A DNA stretch of 26,897 nt from Silene noctiflora. Taxonomy: Eukaryota > Streptophyta > Magnoliopsida > Caryophyllales > Caryophyllaceae. The notes beneath the pieces are model-generated. The model worked only from the letters and a program-made list of their open reading frames with translations, was not told the origin of the DNA and did not search any database. Made by a program: the position numbers and the translations under genes. Location of the stretch: positions 35,461-62,357 of the forward strand of contig VHZZ01000173.1 in the NCBI GenBank assembly GCA_009801015.1, in the 5' to 3' direction. Shown here piece by piece: positions 1-9,012 of this stretch. Every line of letters begins with the position of its first letter. Position 1 is the first letter of the stretch.

Positions 1-385
1 GGGTAGAAGATAAGAGAGGGAGAGGAAGCACGGAGGGTGTGGGAATGGAGGAGGCCCATGGCAGGGTTGTATGTGCTGGTTGTGATGGAGGAAGATGAAT
101 TGGAGGTTGGCGCTGTTAAATTGGATATATAAAGTTAATGAAAATGATAAAAATATGACCGTTGACGGAAATTATAGGTAATTAATGTTAAATTTAACGG
201 AAATTGTTATCGAGGTTAAATGATGGAATAAGTAGACAAGACAATGACAAGTAGTAATAGAATTTAAGAAAATGAGAGATACCCTGTAGAAATTGAAAAA
301 GTTATAGCCTTATAGGGGTACCTCGTACAATTTCTCTTAGATCTTAAAACTAAAAGCTTACATCTATTTGTTTGGACAACAACAG
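1..385. other. Intronic/upstream DNA of the ICDH gene, no exon seen
   Basis: No segment here resembles the isocitrate dehydrogenase region that should precede the first visible exon, so this is probably intron, possibly with inserted repeat DNA. The first 120 bases are purine/G-rich and unlike the AT-rich remainder. Around 158-215 the motif TTGACGGAAATTA and a TTTAACGGAAATTG-like repeat look transposon-derived. A splice acceptor ends it at 384-385. Confidence 0.45.
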
Positions 386-3300
386 GTTTAAAGACATATT
401 TCAGGAAGTCTATGAAGCAAAGTGGAAAGCGAAATTTGAAGAACACTCAATATGGTTTGTTTAAATATAGCGTGGATAATTTTGGTTGTTTGTCAGACAT
501 TTTCTGAAATTGGTAGTCAATTTATTTAGGTATGAGCATCGGTTGATTGATGATATGGTTGCTTATGCTGTAAAAAGTGAAGGTGGATATGTTTGGGCTT
601 GTAAAAACTATGATGGAGATGTCCAGAGTGATTTACTTGCACAAGGTAACTTTTTTTATTGTGTCTGACAAACTATTTGAGAACTATTCTAACATATTTT
701 CAGTTAAATATTGTTCTGTCATATTTCATAAAACTGAAAAAAAACTTGCAAGTGCTTCCACTGAGCATCTTCGTTAGCATGTCACATTTCAAGGGATATA
801 AGTTTAGAACCAGAACTATTTGATCAAGAAGAGCTTTCACATAGTGTGGATTAAATGAATTCAGTTTCTGTTTCACACGCTTCTAAAGATAACATTGTAG
901 ATGAGGTTATATAAATTTAACTGGGTAGTAGCCATAACAGATAACAATATAATTAATGCATTATATATGAGGATTTTGGTTTTCTATTTATGGTGGAGCC
1001 AAAGATTATTTATTTTTTGACTTTGGAGTATGATGGATTATTTGTCGTCTGCTAGAATATACATATGGGTTAAAGCTGTTAAATAATACTCCCTCTGTCC
1101 CGGTCATTTGTTGTCCTATTCTATTTTGGGGTGTCTTAGTCAATTGTTGTCCTTTCTATTTTAAGAATGAACTTGAAGAGCAATTTGATCATTCACACTC
1201 AATTTGGTCCACTTGTCATTTAGTAATTTGCCCCCTCCTCTTTCCTTGGTCTTTGTGTCAAAACTAAAGGGCAACAATTGACCGGGACGGAGGGAGTATT
1301 GGGTTTGGGTTTGTTGGGCCAAAGTCACCATTTTGGCCAAGCTGGGTTCGGTTTAGATTGTTATCACCTGAGGTCAAATTTTGTAATAGGTTTGTTTCAT
1401 GTCATTATCAAGTCAAATTATATTTGTCATTTCATTGATAATATTGATATTGTTTCTGGAATTTCATGTATGAGCTATTGATTGGTTGAGTATTAGTACT
1501 AAATATCATTTGGATAATTATTAAGCTAAATTATTGCTATCAATCTGGTTGGGTCAGTATTTGGTCACTGGTTACCTTGACTCAGTTAGATTCGGATCTT
1601 GTGGGAATATCTTGTTGTATCAATAGTCGGCTTATCCTTGGGAAGAATCTTGTCGCTTTGGGTTAGCATATATTTGGTGTCTATGGGGTGATGTTAGATT
1701 TTGTCAGCCAGCTCTAGGAATAAAGCAAAGGTTCCCAGTACACTGTTTTTCTTACATAGTGAAGTAGCTAATTCGATGCGATAGTCATTATGGGTCACCT
1801 GGAACCTCTTTTTTACGCTAGGATATTTGTGCATGTTTGGCCCATCCTAATGCACCGTTGGTTGGGGAGCCTTTGATGCTTAAATAATGTTTTTTGTTGC
1901 CTTTAAGTTGTAATTTCAAAATTGAAAGATCTCTTCAGTAATTGATTTTCCTTGCAAGAACCAGATGCTTATGACCAGTACATTATTGACAGAAGTTTTT
2001 CTTATTGTTTGCAGGTTTTGGCTCTCTAGGTTTAATGACATCTGTGCTGGTTTGTCAAAACTTTTTTCCTTGTCATTTTGGTCTGCATGGTTTTATGGAT
2101 GACCATAATTTTTGTATCCTAATGCATGCAGCTTTCTTCTGATGGGAAAACGCTTGAAGCAGAGGCTGCTCATGGGACCGTAACACGACACTTCCGCTTG
2201 CATCAGAAAGGGCAAGAAACAAGCACTAATAGTATTGCTTCGATATTTGCTTGGACACGTGGGTTAGCACACAGGTAATATAGGCTTCTTGCTGCTGTTG
2301 ATGTTACTAATTTGTGTTGAAGGGTTGTTAGTTTCAGCTTATATCTTGCACTGAAAAATTATGCTAACGTATATGGTAGGAAAATGTGTGTCAAAATACA
2401 ATAATTTGCACAGTTAAAACTAGTCAAACATATAATTTTGTCCATTTGTTATGTACTTATATTTCTACGGCTCTGCTGACAATATACCTATATATTTTCT
2501 ACCCCTTTACCAGAGCCAAGCTTGATGGAAATCAGAAATTGCAAGATTTTGTTCAGAAATTGGAAAGCGCCTGCATTGAAACAGTGGAATCAGGGAAAAT
2601 GACTAAAGATCTGGCTATTTTGGTTCATGGGTCAAAGTGAGTAATTTCTCTTGTAGGTTACTCGCTCTATTTCATTGATTTTATCCACGACCTTGCCATG
2701 GCACCAGATTTAAGGAAAAAATATACAACAAAAAGTAGTGAGATGAAAAAAAAAAATGAGCACGTACTTGAGAGAGTTAGAAGATAACACAACTGAGTAG
2801 AAGCAGTACATTATTACCACTGTTTGACCATCCTTTGCCTCCCTTCATTCTGAAAGTTGGGTGGTCATCGATTCTTGAGGTGGCTACGTTGGGTTTTTGC
2901 TGGGAAACATCACAGTTAAAGATTGTATTCTGATGTACTTGAAGACTAAGCGTTTGGAAAGCTTATGTCATTACTATTATCGTTGTGAGAAGCTTATAAA
3001 AATTTGGGGTATTAGGAGCAAAACAACAATAAGTCAACATTTATAGAGATAGTTTGTGTCTAAATGAGCTCTCCTCATCTGACTCACTGACTGTAAGCCT
3101 CTCCAGAAAGTTTGTGGACAAATCACCAAAATCAGTGATTTTAGCCTATCAACACACCCTCAGTGAGTTAAGTTCACTCAATAGCTTTTTGCCAAAAGGC
3201 GGAATGGTCTCTCCTAGTCTGTGACCATTTATCGTATCCACAATCCGATATCAGCATGCGATTGACCATGGAGTAATTATTTCGTAGTTTTTAGGGGGAG

Positions 3301-4536
3301 TTCGGTTCGCAAGAGTGGTAGGAGTTTGGAATAAGGAATCAAATAAAACTAGTTTGGTATGTGGTTGGAACTTGATTTCTGGTATTAAGTGTTTGGTTCA
3401 TTGTTTACATGTATCAAGAATTAAATAATAAATAAAACTAATGATCTTGCCCGTGTCAAAAGAAATAATTAATGATCTTATTTTGAAAAATTAAATAAAT
3501 AAATTTTATAGCGTTGACACTCCACCCTTCTTCTCCGACTTACCATTGACACGCCTCGTTGACTCACCACCACCACCACCACCACCACCACCTCCTCTTT
3601 CGCCGACCAGAGGTTTCTCCTCTGGTCGACTCGTTCCAGCTCTGGTCGATCACTAGTGTTCGAGACTTTGTCACCCACCATTTGAAACTCCCTCACCACC
3701 ATTTGTTCTTGCCTTACTCATCGTGGGTCAACTAGCTATGTGGGTATCATACTATCATGGTGGGGTCGTGGGTGTTGTGGTGGTTGCATGGTGGTGATTT
3801 AGGAGAAGATCGAAGGGAGGATGCTAGTGGTTAGAGTGGGGTCGTGAAAGGAGGTTGGTGGTGGTTGTGAAATGAGGTTGGTGAGGTAGGTTGAGGGCTC
3901 CTGCCTCCTGGTATATGTGTGACAGTGTGAGGAGAAAGGGAGTGGTAGCATGGTCTTAAGTCTTAACTCTTACTAATATTAACAATATAAGTTAAAGAAT
4001 AATAATAGTAATAGTAATCATCGATAATATAATATTGAAATTAAATTAATTTAACTTAACAAGTTGTTTAACAACTTTAACATAACATAGCCTAAACTTA
4101 TACGATCTAAAGTTTCTAATATGAACTTATAGGATCTGATGTAAACTTAGATATATACAGGATATAAACTAAACTTATACGATCTAAACCGAATTTATAG
4201 GATTTAAACGGAGATTTATAGGATCTGAAATTCTGAATAGAACGTAAATGGAGTGATTTTAAGTCCAAAAGAAAAGGGCCTTAGTGGGTTATTCGGTATC
4301 TCGGTGAGTACCGTAGTTAATTGTTAGTCCCATATGATATTAATACGTCTCTCAGGTGACTAAATATCATTTTATTAGTCTTTAATTACTAGTCTGTCAG
4401 TAGTTGTGTCATTATGTATGTTCACCTGTGTCTTATCATCTGCAGGGTTACGAGAGAATGGTACTTAAATACTGAAGAATTTATAGATGTTGTGGCGCAA
4501 AATCTTGAGGCTAAAATTGGTGTCACATCTCAGTAA
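386..4536 (+). CDS. ICDH: NADP-dependent isocitrate dehydrogenase, 3' part (six exons)
   Basis: The enzyme decarboxylates isocitrate to 2-oxoglutarate and makes NADPH. Exons: 386-454, 530-645, 2015-2049, 2132-2274, 2514-2636 and 4446-4536 (TAA 4534-4536). All introns are GT-AG and the frame stays open for 191 residues, a little under half of the usual 410-480. Visible family motifs are [19 protein letters not shown] (acidic metal/substrate residues), NYDGDVQSD (two metal-binding Asp), [12 protein letters not shown] and [19 protein letters not shown] (NADP site). The segment [16 protein letters not shown], where cytosolic plant enzymes as I recall have LVCPDGKT, points to the plastid/mitochondrial class. 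The C-terminus AKIGVTSQ is not a peroxisomal SKL/SRL-type signal. The N-terminal transit peptide region lies outside the window, so the compartment is inferred. The gene lies head-to-tail with the kinesin gene downstream. Confidence 0.93.
646..2014 (+). other. ICDH: Large ICDH intron (1369 bp)
   Basis: The intron runs from GTAACT after LLAQG to the TTGTTTGCAG acceptor before [12 protein letters not shown]. Apart from the Stowaway MITE at 1089-1296 I see no gene, RNA or repeat here. Short open frames are not similar to any family I know. Confidence 0.85.
1089..1296. mobile_element. Stowaway-type MITE (Tc1/mariner-like)
   Basis: The left end CTCCCTCTGTCCCGGTCATT is matched in inverted orientation by the right end, which reads CTCCCTCCGTCCCGGTCAAT on the other strand. 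This is the classic Stowaway terminus (CTCCCTCCGT). The 208-bp element is flanked by TA dinucleotides at 1087-1088 and 1297-1298, the expected target duplication. The interior also carries a subterminal repeat (GTCCTATTCTATTTT and GTCCTTTCTATTTT). It is non-autonomous, with no transposase frame, and sits inside an ICDH intron. The few TIR mismatches suggest a moderately old copy. Confidence 0.92.
3294..4280. mobile_element. Probable PIF/Harbinger-like non-autonomous element, composite
   Basis: The left end TTA|GGGGGAGTTCGGTTCGC resembles Harbinger/Tourist termini. The right end AGTCCAAAAGAAAAGGGCC|TTA gives, on the other strand, GGCCCTTTTCTTTTGGACT, closely related to the TIR of the element at 5383-6230. 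TTA triplets flank both ends (3291-3293 and 4281-4283), the TSD expected for PIF/Harbinger. The two TIRs match each other poorly, so this may be two elements joined or nested. The interior has a CAC microsatellite, a G/T-rich stretch, and an AT-rich part (about 4085-4235) with repeated TTATACGATCTAAA and TTATAGGATCTGA motifs. No transposase is visible. Confidence 0.45.
3565..3592. repeat. (CAC)n microsatellite
   Basis: About nine uninterrupted CAC/ACC triplets lie inside the transposon-like segment of the last ICDH intron. On the minus strand they create a valine run in a spurious open frame. Confidence 0.95.
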
Positions 4537-5382
4537 TTAGTTCCGACGTCAGTATCACTTCCAAAGATCACTTCAAATGCAAGGTTCGACGACTAATATA
4601 AACCAGCATTTTTCAACTTTTTATTGCGAGAGTTATAAGCTGGGCAACCCAGATCTTCTGGCCCAAGTAATTTCCTGCAACTGTTCAGGTTTGGGACAAA
4701 CAAATTACACAAATTTTATTACACGTAGATTTAGTTGACCTTGTTTTTGGATTTGGGACAATATGTTGGATGAATGAGTTAATAAATTTTACATTATCTC
4801 TTGACTGTACCAGTACAGGATCGAGTCTGCATGTCTTCTGTACTTTTTAACTAGTTGGATTCTTGGTTTGTCCAGTTTAAGGGTGCAAGAGCCTGTACAT
4901 ACCTACATACTAATAGTATCGTGCCTCGTCGCTCATGTCCTAATTTGGCATGTAAATCCATCTTGTTGTATTTTGCCGTGCATGCGAATGGTGCCAAGGC
5001 GCTTTGTGTTTTCAGCAGTGTGCCATTAATCTACCGCTCCCTTTCGTTTTTGGTTTTACGATAAAAACACATCTCATGAAAATCTAACCTTAGTTTCCCT
5101 TCTTTTTGGGGGATAAATATGTTAATCGATAACAAATTTTCTCATGTCCGTTAATACGACGGGACACTAAGAAATGGGAAAAGAAAACAATGAGCCAGAA
5201 ATAAGTTTACTTAAATATAGGCCAACCTCTTGTATATCATCCCTTTCCACATTTTTGTGGGTGCAATCAAATAAAGGAAATCTATGTGATAGCCTTTTTC
5301 TCAACTCAAAAAACTTTAAAAAAACACAATTATAGTTTGTTTTTTTGGGGTTTGTTTAATAATAAAAGCATAACAAGACGAA
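4537..5382 (+). other. ICDH 3' UTR and intergenic DNA
   Basis: The ICDH 3' UTR starts here. A candidate poly(A) signal AATAAA lies at 4781-4786, about 245 bases after the stop. Beyond it I see no gene. A 69-codon open frame at 4855-5064 has no family resemblance and is probably chance. Confidence 0.5.
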
Positions 5383-5409
5383 GGCCCTGTTCTTTTGGAC
5401 TTAAAGTCA

Positions 5410-5550
5410 CTTAACTTAAGTTCAAATCAGTTCAGATCCTATAAGTTCAAATCAGTTCAGATCCTATAAGTTCAGTTCAGATCCTATAAGTTCAGTTCAT
5501 TTCAGATTTTATAAGTTCAGTTCAGTTCAGATCCTATAAGTTCAGTTCAG
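5410..5550. repeat. Left tandem array of about 20-bp units
   Basis: Imperfect head-to-tail copies of (AGTTCA)nGATCCTATA vary in the number of GTTCA pentamers (one to three) between the GATCCTATAA blocks. They lie just inside the left TIR of the 848-bp element. Confidence 0.9.
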
Positions 5551-5839
5551 AAAACTTATATACGGAGTATTATTTTTACAAATCGATGCAAAAATATTTG
5601 ACATTAATTATTCAATACATATATACTTTATGTTTTTAAAACAAAATTATCACTCCTCTCATTATTTTTTTATCGTAATGTAATCGTAGTATAATGTATG
5701 AACAACTCAATTTATATAAAGCGGAAATTTTTTATTATCTTACCTTGCGTTTTAGACTATATTTTCTTATCAATGTTTTCTCTTGACTGCCCACTAATTT
5801 CTTGTAAAATTTTTGTTTAATCTCAATAAAATTTTGCAT

Positions 5840-5945
5840 AACAACAACAACAACAACAACAATAATAGTAATAACAATAATAAAAATAACAATAACAATA
5901 ATAACAAGGTTTCCTTACCTAATAAAAAAAACAATAATAACAAGA

Positions 5946-5981
<36 letters not shown>
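5840..5981. repeat. CAA and AAT microsatellites
   Basis: (CAA)n at about 5840-5862 and (AAT)n at about 5947-5981, with intervening AATAAC repeats, form the low-complexity core of the 848-bp element. Confidence 0.95.
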
Positions 5982-6019
5982 GTTAAATTAATTAAGTTAA
6001 ATTAAATTAATTAATTTAA

Positions 6020-6200
6020 CGGATCCTGTAAGTTCAGTTCAGATCCTATAAGTTCAGATCTTATAAGTTCAGTTCAGTTCAGATCCAATAAGTTCAGTTC
6101 AGATCCTATAAGTTCAGATCCTATAAGTTCAGTTTAGTTCATATCCAATAAGTTCAGTTCAGATCAGTTCAAATCCTATAAATTCAGTTCAGTTTAGATC
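6020..6200. repeat. Right tandem array of about 20-bp units
   Basis: The same unit and the same orientation as the left array, with variants GATCTTATAA and GATCCAATAA. Because both arrays read the same way inside inverted termini, the element is not a simple foldback. Confidence 0.9.
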
Positions 6201-6476
6201 AAATCCGTTTCAGTCCAAAAGAACAGAGCCTAATACTAGAGAGTAATATAGAGATGGGTGGGAGGCTACATAGCATATACATAAGCGGCAAATATACGCA
6301 ATCTAATCATGAGAATTGCCCACAAGTCCTACTCTCACATGCAATGTTTCCAACTCACTTTTCTCACTTTTTACATTTTACATGGATTCAGAATAAACAT
6401 TGTTGAATGGATTAATCTACATTTTATTCTTCTAGGTATGAACTTATCTATAGTTTTCAACTTGTAAAAGTTTTTA

Positions 6477-6600
6477 GGCGTTGTTCTTTTCGATTTGAAG
6501 TTACTCCTTTTAACTTCAGGTTGGAAAAGCTTTGCTCTAATGATTTCAGTTCTTTTCGACACTATAAATTGAGTTTAGAAAAATTAAGTCCAAAAGATTT
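6477..6600. mobile_element. Decayed relative of the 848-bp TIR element
   Basis: After a TTA triplet the left end reads GGCGTTGTTCTTTTCGATTT, a diverged version of the GGCCCTGTTCTTTTGGACTT terminus. About 115 bp later the inverted end AATTAAGTCCAAAAG appears but lacks the expected terminal bases, so the right terminus is truncated or mutated. Confidence 0.5.
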
Positions 6601-7240
6601 ACTCTTTTTCTTAAAATATAAATTTAAAAATATTCCATTTTTTGATATTTTTTCATTTTTTGTATGTAATTATGGTTAGTTTATTTTGAAACCCATATTT
6701 TTCATCAACTTGTATTTGAGTACAATCATCCATGATCTCACACACCTAATATTTAGGTGTATTTGTAGTTTGTAAATCATAATTGAAATTATTGCTTACA
6801 CTATTTCATTTATAATATCTTTATTTTCTCAATTTATTAATACATGACTTTTCATGTCAACCAATCACCCTGTAAAAATGTTAATACACTCGACATTCAT
6901 GATTTACATATTATGTTCATTTTCTCAATTATCGCTCAATTAAATGATTCTTATTATAATTTTAATATTCTGTAGAAGACTTTAGCTCAGCTCTATTGTT
7001 ATCTTACTATTTTTTTTTCTATGAATAATCCACATGAACATGAGGACAAATTGATCCCAAGAAAAACAAAAAAAGAAGAAGATAATAGGGAAATAAGGGA
7101 ATAGTAATAGAACCAAGCATTCCATATCTACAAGCAAAACAAAAGCAAAGATAATAATAATAAAAATAATAATGGGTTTGGAAGAAGTATCAAGTACGTA
7201 TAGAAGGAAGGCTTAGAATGTTGCACGAGCCAACCAAGAA

Positions 7241-7269
7241 GGAATGAATGAATGAATGAATGGATGAAT
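7241..7269. repeat. (GAAT)n microsatellite
   Basis: About six GAAT tetramers, running into GGAT and GACT variants. Confidence 0.9.
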
Positions 7270-7828
7270 GACTGACTAAAGTCTCAATATACAACATACG
7301 ATTCCCGTATTCACGTGGCTTTGAGTTGGCCTTTATTATTAATCATTTACTTCCTCCACTCATACTTCTTTATACTAATAAGTCTTCTTAGACCATCCCC
7401 AACCTATTTTATTTCATCCTATATCATTTATGACCACTACTCGTGTCTAGTACTCGTAGGCGAGACGGTTTTCCAATAGTGTTTATATTTCTCTATGATT
7501 TTCGTCGCCGGTGTATTATACATTTATACTAGTATTGTATAGAGTATGAAATAATTACATGTCTTATGTCAATTTAATTTAATATGAGATTAATTTGTTT
7601 TAGTTCTAATAATTTAATATGATTTTCACCGGTTCTGTCGCCCATGGTTGCCTATGACCTTAGACACCCTATGCATATCCACCCGCAATAACCTATTTTG
7701 TTCTACTTGTAATAATTTAAACTAATCTATTTTGTATTATACACAAGAAGTTGACATTTTAAATTGTTCAAATACTACCAATTAGATGCCTTAATTATGT
7801 CAATTTAATATGAGATCAGCTCAAAGAC

Positions 7829-7854
7829 AAAAAAAAAAAAAAAAAGAAAAAAAA
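7829..7854. repeat. A-rich homopolymer run
   Basis: Twenty-six bases are almost all A with one G interruption. It may be a retroposon tail, but no body is recognisable upstream. Confidence 0.9.
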
Positions 7855-8601
7855 GTTGGATGTACAAGTGTAGATTGATATATGCGCACATGAAAATGGG
7901 AAATTTGGTACCTCGTCTTCTCCATCTTAAGAGGGGGCCCACACCCACATAGAGAGGGGTAGAAATGTAAAATGAGTAAAGAAAACAGAGCACTGAACAC
8001 ATGGTCATGTAGGAAAGTGGCGTAAAGCTGAGCTGTTCGAAAATGCCGTTGCCAGTCACTGCTACTTTCACACTTTCTCACTATCTTACAACCCAACATA
8101 TAATATACATATACATATACATACTTAATCTCTTTTTATTTTTATTATATTATTGTCCTTTTCTCCTCTATATATATCCCTTTTTATTTTTATGCCTACT
8201 AATTACGATTTTCCATACATTCAAAATAACATTCAAATTTTATAAATCATCGTAAATTTTCATTCAATATCATCCCATTAATATATTTTATTGGTGTTTA
8301 TACATTTTTATTACTACTATTACATTGTTGATTGTTTTCAAACACGAGCGAAAATGAAGGTTCCTTGTAACCCTCCATTCAACCAACGGATACTCACTCC
8401 ATAATCCACAACCACAATATAACTTGTACACAAAGGAATAAGTAAAATTGAGAGAGGGGCATTTAGGTCAAAGAAAGTTAAAGACCAAAGAGTCACTGAA
8501 AAGTTTAGTTTGTCATTTATTTTTAATTTTATATTTTAAAATATTTTAATAGACCAATCTTTCTTTTTCTGGCACCAACAACACTACATCACCCCCAACA
8601 G

Positions 8602-8636
8602 CAATAACAATAACAATAACAATAACAATAACAATA
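8602..8636. repeat. (AACAAT)n microsatellite
   Basis: About five to six AATAAC hexamers lie between the AT-rich block and the CT-rich tract upstream of the kinesin gene. Confidence 0.95.
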
Positions 8637-8710
8637 CACTTCCCTTTCCTTTTCTCTCTCTTCCTCTGCAACATTTCTACTCCTTTTTAACAACAACAAC
8701 AACAACAACA

Positions 8711-8740
8711 ATGGTGGTTGCTCTTCCTCCTTCTCTCTAA
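8711..8740 (+). promoter_or_regulatory. Upstream ORF in the presumed KIN-4A leader (9 codons plus stop)
   Basis: ATG at 8711 directly follows a CAA-repeat leader, with A at -3 and G at +4, a strong plant initiation context. The frame encodes MVVALPPSL and ends at TAA 8738-8740, 272 bases before the main start. If the mRNA begins upstream of 8711, this uORF would be scanned first and could reduce kinesin translation. Whether it is transcribed is inferred. Confidence 0.5.
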
Positions 8741-9012
8741 CAAACCAAACATCAACTTCAACTAACTTCTCTTCTCACTAACAATATTATTATAATTAAT
8801 AATTAAAAAAATATTCACTACTTTTTCCCCACCATTTTCATATCATATTATCTTTCACACCGTGACGCCTAAATTCAGTTGTTATATCACTTTCCACAAT
8901 AAAGTTGTGTCGTAACTCAGTAACGAAACATTTGGAGGGACATTACCCTTTTTCCCATTTTCTCCTTTCGTTTCCATAATAGCATTTTCTAATTTAGACC
9001 GTCAATTCTTTG

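Larger units (their letters stand above)
2637..4445 (+). other. ICDH: Last ICDH intron (1809 bp) with inserted repeat DNA
   Basis: The intron begins GTGAGT and ends ATCTGCAG. About 2640-3290 is ordinary AT-rich DNA with nothing recognisable. From 3294 to 4280 it is occupied by a transposon-like segment. 4281-4445 is again plain intron. Confidence 0.8.
5383..6230. mobile_element. 848-bp TIR element filled with GTTCAG/ATCCTATAA tandem repeats
   Basis: The TIRs are GGCCCTGTTCTTTTGGACT on the left and, read on the other strand, GGCTCTGTTCTTTTGGACT on the right (18 of 19 identical). The flanking triplets are GAA on the left and TAA on the right, so a decayed TAA/TTA duplication is possible but not proven. 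The interior has two arrays of a roughly 20-bp unit (AGTTCAGTTCAGATCCTATA and shorter variants) at about 5410-5550 and 6020-6200. Both arrays run in the same direction and are separated by an AT-rich core with CAA and AAT microsatellites. There is no coding capacity. It fits a PIF/Harbinger-like MITE, but the superfamily is inferred only from the terminus. Confidence 0.75.
6231..8340. other. Intergenic DNA, AT-rich, no gene seen
   Basis: Only low-complexity or decayed repeat sequence is visible: a MITE relic at 6477-6600, a GAAT microsatellite at 7241-7269, a poly(A)-like run at 7829-7854, and a near-duplicate TGTCAATTTAAT...ATATGAGAT motif near 7567 and 7798. One G-box (CACGTG) lies at 7311-7316. 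The open frames are short and low-complexity. Confidence 0.6.
8341..9012 (+). promoter_or_regulatory. KIN4A: Promoter and 5' leader region of the KIN-4A gene
   Basis: The stretch before the kinesin start is AT-rich with a possible TATA-like block around 8528-8548 (TATATTTTAAAATATTTT). It continues into an AACAAT microsatellite (8602-8636), a CT-rich tract (8641-8668) and a CAA repeat (8691-8710), which are typical plant leader features. The transcription start is not determinable from sequence alone. No other gene is seen. Confidence 0.45.

Noticed and set aside
3478-3702. 74-codon frame with a valine run
   Set aside because: The valines come from the CAC microsatellite on the opposite strand. 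No protein family fits.
5410-6200. Possible CRISPR-like spaced repeats
   Set aside because: The units are contiguous, of variable length and without unique spacers, in a eukaryotic genome inside a TIR element. They are ordinary tandem repeats.
7805-8255. Overlapping open frames of 70-92 codons
   Set aside because: Dominated by poly-Phe and Ile/Tyr runs from A/T homopolymers and TATACA repeats.
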